From assembly GCA_002725445.1 (NCBI GenBank), contig PBPD01000074.1:1-7701 (forward strand): a DNA stretch of 7,701 nucleotides, in the 5' to 3' direction. Positions within the stretch are counted from its first letter, which is position 1. Each line of letters begins with the position of its first letter. The notes under the pieces were generated by a model. It saw only the letters and a list, made by a program, of their open reading frames with translations, was not told the DNA's origin and did not search any database. This document shows, one piece after another, positions 1 through 5,859 of the stretch. The stretch comes from Rickettsiales bacterium (GTDB lineage: Bacteria > Pseudomonadota > Alphaproteobacteria > Rickettsiales > UBA3002). The position numbers and the translations under genes are program-made.

Positions 1-781
1 CTTCAAGGCTGGTTACGCACAGATGATAGGTGCGCCCAACCGCTTCTCCCACGGCTTGGGGAAAGCTGACATCGGTGTAGGTGAGCTCTTGCGAGCGAAA
101 ACCAATGAGGGGGCGTTTGATGGTGTTGCCCAGCTGGTCGGTCTCTTCCCATTCCATGGGAGTGAGGCTGACGGTCATGTTTTCGTCATTGCGCTCAATC
201 AGCAATTCTACCGGTGTGCCAAGGTTCGTGACCACCGCATTGGCGATGTCGGAAAATGTGTCTACTTCTTTGCCATCCACGCTGAGGACACGGTCACCTG
301 CTTGCAGGCCTGCTTCGGCGGCGGGGGGGTCCTCAATGATTTCTCCCACCACGGGCGCAGTGGAAGACAAGCCGCTGGAATACACAAAATAGGTAAAAAT
401 AGCGATAGTCAGCAGAAAATTGGCCATCGGTCCAGCGGCCACAATAGCCATTTTTTGCCATAGCGGTTTGAAGTGAAAGCTCTGGCGCTTTTCTTCCTCG
501 CTCATGGTGTCGATTTTTTCGTTATCAGGTGTGCTCGCGGCCCCCTGATCGCCATGCATTTTGACGTAGCCGCCAAAGGGCAGCATTGACACTTTCCAGC
601 GGGTGCCAGTGCGGTCGTTCCAGCCGAAAATTTCATGACCAAAGCCAATAGAGAATACGTCGATTTTTACGCCACACCATTTGGCGATGATGTAATGCCC
701 GAATTCGTGAATGAACACGATGACGGACAATATGACCACAAAGGACCATGCGTAGTGAAAAATGTCTGCGAAAATATCCAT
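1..781 (-). CDS. rseP: RseP-type site-2 intramembrane zinc metalloprotease, 5' part only
   Basis: The gene runs off the left edge; 260 codons are visible with no stop, against roughly 350-450 residues for the family. Proteases of this family cut transmembrane substrates within the inner membrane, typically anti-sigma factors such as RseA. Visible in the translation: a first membrane helix (about residues 11-30) carrying the zinc site HEFGH at 25-29, the conserved stretch FGGYVKM at 69-75, and a second hydrophobic helix from about 110 to 134 containing GPMAN (117-121). A PDZ domain follows at about 142-208, with the usual AGLQAGDRVLSVDG core. The second catalytic half, with its NxxPxxxLDG motif, must lie outside the window. 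The ATG at 781 is 2 nt after the dxr stop and has AGGA five bases upstream, which overlaps the end of dxr and suggests coupled translation. The family is certain. The substrate cannot be told from sequence; by analogy with Caulobacter MmpA it need not be a stress-response factor. Confidence 0.94.
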   Translation of the reverse strand, partial: MDIFADIFHYAWSFVVILSVIVFIHEFGHYIIAKWCGVKIDVFSIGFGHEIFGWNDRTGTRWKVSMLPFGGYVKMHGDQGAASTPDNEKIDTMSEEEKRQSFHFKPLWQKMAIVAAGPMANFLLTIAIFTYFVYSSGLSSTAPVVGEIIEDPPAAEAGLQAGDRVLSVDGKEVDTFSDIANAVVTNLGTPVELLIERNDENMTVSLTPMEWEETDQLGNTIKRPLIGFRSQELTYTDVSFPQAVGEAVGRTYHLCVTSLE

Positions 782-783
782 GT

Positions 784-1974
784 CTATCCTATCAGCTCGT
801 TCGCCATGCGCCGTGCCAGCGTGTCTTGCTCGAGCACATGGGAGATGTCTTTTATATCAATATGTCCTGTTTTGCCAAGGCAGTCTTCTACGGTGCCGGC
901 AATGGCGGGGAAGCTAATGCGTTCCTGCAAAAAGGCCTCGACGGCAACTTCATTGGCCGCGTTGAGGATGATGGTGGCGGCCTGACCGTCTTTAAGCGCC
1001 TGGCGGGCAAGCTGCAAAGCTGGAAATTTAGCGTTGTCAGGTGCTTCAAAATGCAGGGTAGCAATGTCGGTGAGTGACAGGCGGGGCGTGTCTACGGCAA
1101 TACGCTCCGGCCATGCCAGTGTGTAGGCCAGCGGAATGCGCATGTCGGGCATGCCAAGCTGCGCCAGCACCGACCCGTCTTTGTAATGCACCAGACTGTG
1201 GATGATCGATTCCGGATGCACCACAACGTCTATCTCGTCTTCTGGTGTGGCAAAGAGGTGGTGCGCCTCGATAAGCTCCAGCCCTTTATTCATCATGGTG
1301 GCAGAGTCGATGGAAATTTTTGCGCCCATATCCCAGTTGGGGTGATTGACGGCTTCTGCCGGGGTTATGCTGTGCATGTTATCGGGGCTGCGGGTGCGGA
1401 AAGGGCCGCCCGAGGCGGTGAGGGTGAGTTTTTCCACCTCATCCAGATTTGCATCGGCGAGCGCCTGAAAAATGGCATTATGCTCAGAATCGACGGGTAG
1501 CAATGTCGCCTGATGGGTGCGGCATGCCTGCATCATCAAATCGCCTGCACATACCAGACATTCCTTGTTGGCAAACGCAATGGTGTTACCCTGTTCGATA
1601 GCGGCAAGGGTCGGGGCAAGGCCAGCAGCGCCCACAATGGAGGCAACGCTGATGTCGGCGGGAAGGCCAGCTGCTTGCAACAGCCCTTCTTCGCCTGCCA
1701 GCACGTGCGTTGCGGTGTCTGCCAGCGCATCTTTTACGGTGTTGTAATGCGCTTCGTCGCCAATCACTACTATGGCAGGGGAGAATTCACGGGCGAGGGC
1801 GATCAGTGCATCGGCATTGCGTTGTGCGGTGAGGGCGCCAATATCATACCGGTCGCGGTGTTCGCGGATAATGTCTAGGGTGCTGGTGCCGATCGAGCCA
1901 GTGGCGCCTAGGATGCTAATGCGCTTGGGGGCTGTAAGTGCGTTGGTTGATGGTATGCTGCGTACATCCGCCAT
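784..1974 (-). CDS. dxr: 1-deoxy-D-xylulose 5-phosphate reductoisomerase (Dxr/IspC)
   Basis: This cytoplasmic enzyme makes 2-C-methyl-D-erythritol 4-phosphate from deoxyxylulose phosphate using NADPH and a divalent metal, the committed step of the MEP isoprenoid pathway and the target of fosmidomycin. At 396 residues it has normal family length (E. coli 398). The N-terminal dinucleotide-binding loop GATGSIG is at 23-29. Metal ligands are recognisable as D162 and E164 in PVDSEHNAIFQAL and as E233 in MMNKGLELIE. The substrate-loop motif NHPNWDMGAKIS is at 210-221, with the tryptophan that covers fosmidomycin in characterised enzymes at W214. All key residues appear intact. The start at 1974 is firm at the 5' end: an in-frame TGA lies four codons upstream (1984-1986). 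Its ribosome binding site is poor (GAAAGA only). It follows cdsA after 63 nt, precedes rseP by 2 nt, and supplies isoprenoid precursors used by UppS two genes upstream. Confidence 0.97.
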   Translation of the reverse strand: MADVRSIPSTNALTAPKRISILGATGSIGTSTLDIIREHRDRYDIGALTAQRNADALIALAREFSPAIVVIGDEAHYNTVKDALADTATHVLAGEEGLLQAAGLPADISVASIVGAAGLAPTLAAIEQGNTIAFANKECLVCAGDLMMQACRTHQATLLPVDSEHNAIFQALADANLDEVEKLTLTASGGPFRTRSPDNMHSITPAEAVNHPNWDMGAKISIDSATMMNKGLELIEAHHLFATPEDEIDVVVHPESIIHSLVHYKDGSVLAQLGMPDMRIPLAYTLAWPERIAVDTPRLSLTDIATLHFEAPDNAKFPALQLARQALKDGQAATIILNAANEVAVEAFLQERISFPAIAGTVEDCLGKTGHIDIKDISHVLEQDTLARRMANELIG

Positions 1975-2003
1975 GGCTGTCTTTCATTGGAATTGGAGCG
2001 GTT

Positions 2004-2032
2004 GTTGTAATGGTTTTTGGACGCAGTGGCAA
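2004..2032 (-). promoter_or_regulatory. Possible sigma70-type promoter for dxr-rseP
   Basis: In the 63-nt cdsA-dxr spacer the minus strand reads TTGCCA (2032-2027), 17 nt, then TACAAC (2009-2004). These match the TTGACA and TATAAT consensus at 5/6 and 4/6 positions with ideal spacing. A transcript would begin near 1997, giving a leader of about 20 nt before the dxr ATG. This is a match by eye in a short spacer. The rest of the spacer shows no hairpin or T-tract, so readthrough from cdsA is also expected. Confidence 0.3.
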
Positions 2033-2037
2033 GGCGC

Positions 2038-2748
2038 TTAGAGTAAAGCCAGCAAGGCAAAGAGTGGTGCGGTGAAGATAAGCGCATCTACACGGTCGAG
2101 TATGCCTCCGTGACCAGGCAGGAAAGTGCCCGAATCTTTAACGCCTGCGCGTCGCTTAAGCGCGGATTCGAACAGATCGCTTACCTGCCCGACAATCGCG
2201 ATAACAGCGCCGATGATTAATCCGCCCCACAAGGTTTGCGGATAAGGCGAAAAGAATGCCCCTAGCAGCCCGACAATGCTCGCTGCTACCACGCCGCCAG
2301 CCAAACCTTCCCATGTTTTGCCCGCGCTCAATGTGGGGGCGAGTTTATGTTTGCCAAAGGTTTTGCCTGCGAAGAATGCGGCAATGTCGGTCGCCCACAC
2401 CATGGCAAATAAATAGATGACGAGTACTGCGCTATATTCGGTTTGAATGAGTAATGTGTTTGGCTCTATCTGCGTTTCGACCTGCACGGGGTAGGTGCGT
2501 AGCGCAATGAGGGAGAATGCGGGTAAGCCGATATAGGCCAGGCCACCTAAGCGCTGCACCCATTTATTGAAGCTGGTCAGCTCAAACCACTCGGCAAACA
2601 TCAGCCCTGCGACGATGATAACCAACGCGTAAAAAGTATAAACATCGTATAGCGTCATGAAGAGGGCGATGGCGCCCAGCACCAAAGCCGTGGCGGTGCG
2701 CAGTGCTAGCTCGTGTTGCGTAATATTACGAAGATTTACGCGCACCAT
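2038..2748 (-). CDS. cdsA: Phosphatidate cytidylyltransferase (CDP-diacylglycerol synthase)
   Basis: This integral membrane enzyme makes CDP-diacylglycerol from phosphatidate and CTP, the entry point to all bacterial phospholipids. The C-terminal family signature is complete: S195, K198-R199, K204-D205, then LPGHGGILDRVD at 210-221. An upstream conserved stretch WATDIAAFFAGKTFGKHKLAP (about 118-138) leads into SAGKTWEG (141-148), where the common form is SPxKTWEG, so the proline is replaced by alanine. Several hydrophobic helices are evident (about 19-34, 37-52, 66-84, 107-128, 149-166, 172-188, 221-236). At 236 residues it is shorter than E. coli CdsA (285). I start it at the ATG at 2748: GGGAG lies seven bases upstream, whereas the longest reading frame would need a TTG at 2778 without a good ribosome binding site. 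With this start it overlaps the end of uppS by 23 nt, so translation is probably coupled. Confidence 0.94.
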   Translation of the reverse strand: MVRVNLRNITQHELALRTATALVLGAIALFMTLYDVYTFYALVIIVAGLMFAEWFELTSFNKWVQRLGGLAYIGLPAFSLIALRTYPVQVETQIEPNTLLIQTEYSAVLVIYLFAMVWATDIAAFFAGKTFGKHKLAPTLSAGKTWEGLAGGVVAASIVGLLGAFFSPYPQTLWGGLIIGAVIAIVGQVSDLFESALKRRAGVKDSGTFLPGHGGILDRVDALIFTAPLFALLALL

Positions 2749-3478
2749 AGCGTCGCTCCCGTTGTTGGAAAGAGGCAATCGCCTCCTTAAAGTGATCGAC
2801 AGAAAAATCCGGCCATAATGTGTCGGTAAAATAAAACTCGGTATAGGCCGATTGCCAGAGCAGGAAATTGCTGATGCGTTGCTCGCCGCCGGTGCGAATC
2901 AGCAGGTCGGGATCGGGCAGGCCAGCAGTATCCAGCGATTGAATGAGTATTTGCTCATCGATATTTTCAGGCAGCAGTAAGCAGTCTTTTACTGCTTGTG
3001 CAATCGATTGCATGGCGCGTACCATCTCTTGTCGACCACCATAGCTGAGCGCGACGGTGAGGGTGAGGGCGCTGTTTTGGCGGGTCAGCTTTTCCGCAAT
3101 TTCCATGTCGGAGCGAATCTCTTTGGCTAAGCGGCTGCGATCGCCAATAAAGCGCAGGCGAACCCCATTCTCGTGCAGCTGGCGCACCTCTTTTTTGAGG
3201 TAATGGCGCAGCAGATCCATAAGGTAGCTGACCTCATATTCGGAGCGATTCCAGTTTTCGGCTGAAAACGCGTAAACGGTAAGATACTCAACCTCAAGCC
3301 CCCGACAGTCTTCAAGCAGCTTTTTTAGCGCGTTTGCGCCTTTCTGATGGCCGTGGCGTGACGATTTGCCCGCCGCTTTCGCCCAGCGGCTGTTGCCATC
3401 CATAATAATGGCGATATGGCGGGGTACAGAAACATCGCCTGCATCAATGCTAGCTGCCAGCGACATTTCAGGTTTCAT
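2726..3478 (-). CDS. uppS: Isoprenyl transferase (undecaprenyl diphosphate synthase)
   Basis: This cis-prenyltransferase condenses isopentenyl diphosphate units onto farnesyl diphosphate to make the C55 carrier lipid of peptidoglycan and other cell-surface polymers. At 250 residues it matches the family (E. coli 253). The catalytic motif IIMDGNSRWA is at 24-33 with the Mg-binding aspartate at D27. AFSAENWNRS is at 70-79. The diphosphate-binding block RTGGEQRISNFLLWQ is at 195-209, followed by AYTEFYF (211-217) and WPDF (222-225). The terminal RERRYG is at 240-245. No key residue is missing. The ATG at 3478 lies 2 nt after the frr stop. Only a weak GAG precedes it, so it probably depends on ribosomes finishing frr. 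A second ATG four codons in (3466) cannot be excluded as the start. The 3' end overlaps cdsA by 23 nt. Confidence 0.97.
   Translation of the reverse strand: MKPEMSLAASIDAGDVSVPRHIAIIMDGNSRWAKAAGKSSRHGHQKGANALKKLLEDCRGLEVEYLTVYAFSAENWNRSEYEVSYLMDLLRHYLKKEVRQLHENGVRLRFIGDRSRLAKEIRSDMEIAEKLTRQNSALTLTVALSYGGRQEMVRAMQSIAQAVKDCLLLPENIDEQILIQSLDTAGLPDPDLLIRTGGEQRISNFLLWQSAYTEFYFTDTLWPDFSVDHFKEAIASFQQRERRYGARKSS
2756..2760 (-). promoter_or_regulatory. Ribosome binding site that sets the cdsA start
   Basis: The minus strand reads GGGAG, seven bases before the ATG at 2748, inside the last codons of uppS. It supports the ATG over the upstream in-frame TTG at 2778 and places cdsA initiation within the region translated as uppS. 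Confidence 0.75.
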
Positions 3479-3480
3479 GA

Positions 3481-4032
3481 CTACACGCTCAGGATGTCTT
3501 TTTCTTTGGCGTCCAGCATTTCGTCGATCTTTTTGATGTGCTGATCGGTCATTTTCTGGATTTCATCGCCAAGACGACGCTGATCATCTTCGGAGATGTC
3601 ACCGTCTTTTTCTTCCTTTTTCAGGCTGTCCATGCCATCGCGGCGTACGTTGCGCACGGCAATGCGTGCCTGCTCAGCATATTTGCCTGCCACTTTTGCC
3701 AATTCTTTGCGGCGCTCTTCGGACAGTTCAGGCACCGGCACACGAATCAGCGTGCCTTCTGCTTGTGGGTTTAGCCCCAGATCCGAGTTGCGAATCGCTT
3801 TTTCAACGGCAGGGGGATTGTTGGCATCCCACACCTGCACGCTCAACAGGCGAGGCTCTGGAGCGTTGATGTTTGCCAGCTGGTTCAGCGGCATGGTCGA
3901 GCCATAGACCTCTACATCCAGGCTTTCCAGCATGCCGGTTGCCGCGCGGCCTGTGCGCAGGCCTGCAAAATCCTGATGCAAGCTGCTTACAGCTCCATCC
4001 ATACGGCGGCCTAAATCTGCCATATCAGTCAT
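3481..4032 (-). CDS. frr: Ribosome recycling factor
   Basis: With EF-G, this factor splits the post-termination ribosome complex so that subunits can be reused. The 183-residue length is normal (E. coli 185). The sequence shows the three-helix-bundle domain with FAGLRTGRA at 22-30, the small beta domain with EVYGSTMPLNQLANI at 41-55 and IRVPVPELSEERRKEL at 96-111, and the closing helix with IAVRNVRRD at 124-132. The last includes the conserved arginines (130-131) that correspond to the region of E. coli Arg132. The acidic ISEDD stretch (146-150) and the C-terminal helix are complete. I chose the ATG at 4032 because AAGGA lies eight bases upstream; the in-frame ATG three codons later (4023) is less well placed. 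It follows pyrH after 11 nt and leads into uppS after 2 nt. Confidence 0.97.
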   Translation of the reverse strand: MTDMADLGRRMDGAVSSLHQDFAGLRTGRAATGMLESLDVEVYGSTMPLNQLANINAPEPRLLSVQVWDANNPPAVEKAIRNSDLGLNPQAEGTLIRVPVPELSEERRKELAKVAGKYAEQARIAVRNVRRDGMDSLKKEEKDGDISEDDQRRLGDEIQKMTDQHIKKIDEMLDAKEKDILSV

Positions 4033-4040
4033 AACGTGTA

Positions 4041-4045
4041 TCCTT
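4041..4045 (-). promoter_or_regulatory. Ribosome binding site of frr, overlapping the pyrH stop codon
   Basis: The minus strand reads TAAGGA: the pyrH stop codon TAA (4046-4044) shares bases with AAGGA (4045-4041), eight bases before the frr ATG. Ribosomes terminating on pyrH sit directly on the frr initiation site, an arrangement typical of coupled translation. Confidence 0.75.
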
Positions 4046-4793
4046 ACGTTTTTTTGTTAGCAATTTTGGTGAAGCGGCCTTGTCCGCGGATCACGTTGGC
4101 GAATGCGCCATCGTCCGAGATGGAAAAGACCAGAATAGGAATATCGCTTTCGCGCGCTAGTGCAATGGCCGATGCGTCCATAACGCGCAGATCTTTCGCC
4201 AGCACGTCATGATAGGTCAGCTCGCTCATGCGGGTCGCGTCATCATGTGCGTTGGGGTCTTTGTCATACACGCCGTCCACTTGTGTGCCTTTCATCAATG
4301 CGTCGCAGCCCATTTCGGATGCGCGCAGTGCCGCGGCAGTGTCGGTGGTGAAGTAAGGGTTGCCTGTGCCCGCCGCAAAAATCACGATACGTCCGCGCTC
4401 CATATGGCGGATAGCGCGACGGCGAATGTAAGGCTCGCATATCTCTTGCATCGAAATAGCAGAGAGTACGCGTGTATCAACGTCAAAGCGCTCAAGGGTG
4501 TTTTGAATGGCGAGTGCATTCAGCACTGTGGCCAGCATGCCCATATAATCGGCGCTGGAGCGTTCCATGCCAAGTGCCGCGCCCTTAATGCCACGAAAGA
4601 TGTTTCCGCCACCAACGACGATGCCCACTTCAACGCCCATTTCCGCCACTTCTTTAATGTCGCGGCAAATACGCTCAAGCGTGCTGAGATCCTGACCAAA
4701 CTGCTCGTCGCCCATAAGCGCTTCGCCGGATACTTTAATTAGTACGCGTTTATAGTGTGGGGCAGGATTGATTGTTTTTGCTGGTTCGGACAT
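4044..4793 (-). CDS. pyrH: Uridylate kinase (UMP kinase)
   Basis: This is the bacterial hexameric UMP kinase of the amino-acid-kinase fold, which makes UDP from UMP with ATP; in characterised bacteria it is activated by GTP and inhibited by UTP. Counting from the ATG chosen here (249 residues; E. coli 241), visible landmarks are YKRVLIKVSGEALMG (14-28, phosphate-binding lysine region), VVGGGNIFRG (59-68), SADYMGMLATVLNALAIQ (80-97, UMP site), AAGTGNPYFTTDTAA (140-154), KGTQVDGVYDKDP (168-180) and MDASAIALA (205-213). The start is uncertain. A GTG at 4823 would add ten residues (through the stretch MNKKTSTTET) and an in-frame TAA bounds it just upstream. Neither start has a strong ribosome binding site; I prefer the ATG because the added residues look unlike the family. 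It lies just after an intrinsic terminator and 11 nt before frr. Confidence 0.96.
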   Translation of the reverse strand: MSEPAKTINPAPHYKRVLIKVSGEALMGDEQFGQDLSTLERICRDIKEVAEMGVEVGIVVGGGNIFRGIKGAALGMERSSADYMGMLATVLNALAIQNTLERFDVDTRVLSAISMQEICEPYIRRRAIRHMERGRIVIFAAGTGNPYFTTDTAAALRASEMGCDALMKGTQVDGVYDKDPNAHDDATRMSELTYHDVLAKDLRVMDASAIALARESDIPILVFSISDDGAFANVIRGQGRFTKIANKKT

Positions 4794-4850
4794 GGTCTCT
4801 GTTGTACTCGTTTTTTTGTTCACGGCAATGGTTTATTTTGGGGCAGCTAC

Positions 4851-4881
4851 AAAAAAGCCCACTCCGAAGAGCAGGCTTTTT
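4851..4881 (-). terminator. Intrinsic terminator with UUCG tetraloop after tsf
   Basis: On the minus strand AAAAAGCCTGCTC (4881-4869) and GAGTGGGCTTTTT (4864-4852) form a 13-bp stem around a TTCG loop (4868-4865) closed by C-G, followed by a six-T tract (4856-4851, partly in the stem). Two of the pairs are G-U wobbles; on the plus strand these become C-A mismatches, so the element is oriented for minus-strand transcription. It begins 23 nt after the tsf stop. The cUUCGg loop is a well-known extra-stable tetraloop. It should end most rpsB-tsf transcripts before pyrH. Confidence 0.87.
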
Positions 4882-4904
4882 CACTACAGCTTCAAAAAGA
4901 CGAT

Positions 4905-5831
4905 TTATGCAGCGCCAGCAGCAGCGGCTACTTCGGCAGCAAAATCATCTTCTTTCTTTTCTACGCCTTCGCCGCACTCGAAGCGAATATAGCCAGTGAT
5001 AGCAACATCGCTACCCAGCTCTTGCGCGAATGCGTCTGTTGCTTCCTGAACGGTTGCTTTGCCGTCAATTACGAAGGTTTGCTCTACTAAGCAGATTTCT
5101 TCGTAATATTTACGGATACGGCCTTCAACCATCTTCTCAGCGATTTCCTGAGGTTTGCCCGAAGCGACCGCTTGATCGATCAGCACCTGACGCTCACGCT
5201 CCAGCGCATCAGCGCTCACGCCTTCGCGGTTCAGTGCTTCTGGGCGCGCAGCAGCAACATGCATGGCAATCTGCTTGCCAAATGCATCCAGCTTGTCAGC
5301 ATCGCCTTGCGATTCCAGTGCTACCAGCACACCGATCTTGCCCATGCCAGGCTTCACAGCATTGTGAACATAAGAAGCGACAACACCGTTATCTACCGAC
5401 AGGGTAGCGGTGCGACGCAGGTTCATGTTTTCGCCGATGGTGGCAATGGCTTCGGTGATGGCTTCTTCAACGGTTTTACCGGTTGCGGTTTTAGCCGTTT
5501 TCAGGTGATCGATAACACCGTCAGAATCCATCGACAATTTAGCCACTTCCTCTACGAGGCTTTGGAACTGTTCGTTACGTGCAACGAAGTCGGTTTCGGA
5601 ATTCACCTCAACCACCGCACCTTTGGTGCCTTCGCTATACACAGCAACCAGACCTTCAGCCGCTACACGACCAGACTTCTTAGCCGCCGATGCCAGGCCT
5701 TTTTTACGCAGCCAGTCGCTTGCAGCTTCCACATCGCCGTCATTCTCAGTCAGTGCTTTTTTACAGTCCATCATGCCCGCGCCAGTCGACTCGCGCAGTT
5801 CCTTAATCATGGCAGGTGTAATATTCGCCAT
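4905..5831 (-). CDS. tsf: Translation elongation factor Ts
   Basis: EF-Ts is the guanine-nucleotide exchange factor that releases GDP from EF-Tu. The protein has 308 residues (E. coli 283). The N-terminal UBA-like domain contains the first signature, ELRESTGAGMMDCKKAL, at 11-27. The second signature, VEVNSETDFVARN, is at 74-86, with the D81-F82 pair whose E. coli equivalents (D80, F81) push into EF-Tu to displace the Mg ion. The core repeats include GKIGVLVAL (about 170-178) and MHVAAARPEAL, the latter holding a histidine of the EF-Tu contact. The tail ends in an acidic stretch and DFAAEVAAAAGAA, a C-terminus common in alphaproteobacterial EF-Ts. The ATG at 5831 has a strong ribosome binding site (AAAGGAG) six bases upstream. 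It follows rpsB by 28 nt, as in nearly all bacteria, and a terminator follows it by 23 nt. Confidence 0.98.
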   Translation of the reverse strand: MANITPAMIKELRESTGAGMMDCKKALTENDGDVEAASDWLRKKGLASAAKKSGRVAAEGLVAVYSEGTKGAVVEVNSETDFVARNEQFQSLVEEVAKLSMDSDGVIDHLKTAKTATGKTVEEAITEAIATIGENMNLRRTATLSVDNGVVASYVHNAVKPGMGKIGVLVALESQGDADKLDAFGKQIAMHVAAARPEALNREGVSADALERERQVLIDQAVASGKPQEIAEKMVEGRIRKYYEEICLVEQTFVIDGKATVQEATDAFAQELGSDVAITGYIRFECGEGVEKKEDDFAAEVAAAAGAA

Positions 5832-5837
5832 TATACT

Positions 5838-5844
5838 CTCCTTT
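5838..5844 (-). promoter_or_regulatory. Strong ribosome binding site of tsf
   Basis: AAAGGAG on the minus strand lies six bases before the tsf ATG, within the 28-nt rpsB-tsf gap. It supports independent, high-level initiation on tsf and fixes its start. Confidence 0.85.
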
Positions 5845-5859
5845 GAATTTCCCGTTAGT

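Noticed and set aside
23..463. Plus-strand open frame of 146 codons at the left edge
   Set aside because: The opposite strand encodes a clear RseP with HEFGH and a PDZ domain across the same bases.
4209..4742. Plus-strand open frame of 177 codons antisense to pyrH
   Set aside because: Fully inside an intact, conserved pyrH; no signals of its own.
4851..4881. Bidirectional terminator serving a plus-strand gene
   Set aside because: The plus-strand version has two C-A mismatches in the stem and there is no plus-strand gene ending there.
4882..4904. TTGAAG-like sequence at the tsf end as a pyrH promoter -35
   Set aside because: The bases 17 nt downstream fall in the terminator stem (GCTCTT) and do not resemble a -10 box.
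5172..5846. Plus-strand open frame of 224 codons antisense to tsf
   Set aside because: It lies wholly across a well-conserved EF-Ts gene, its translation resembles no family, and it has no ribosome binding site or context; it is a shadow of tsf codon use.
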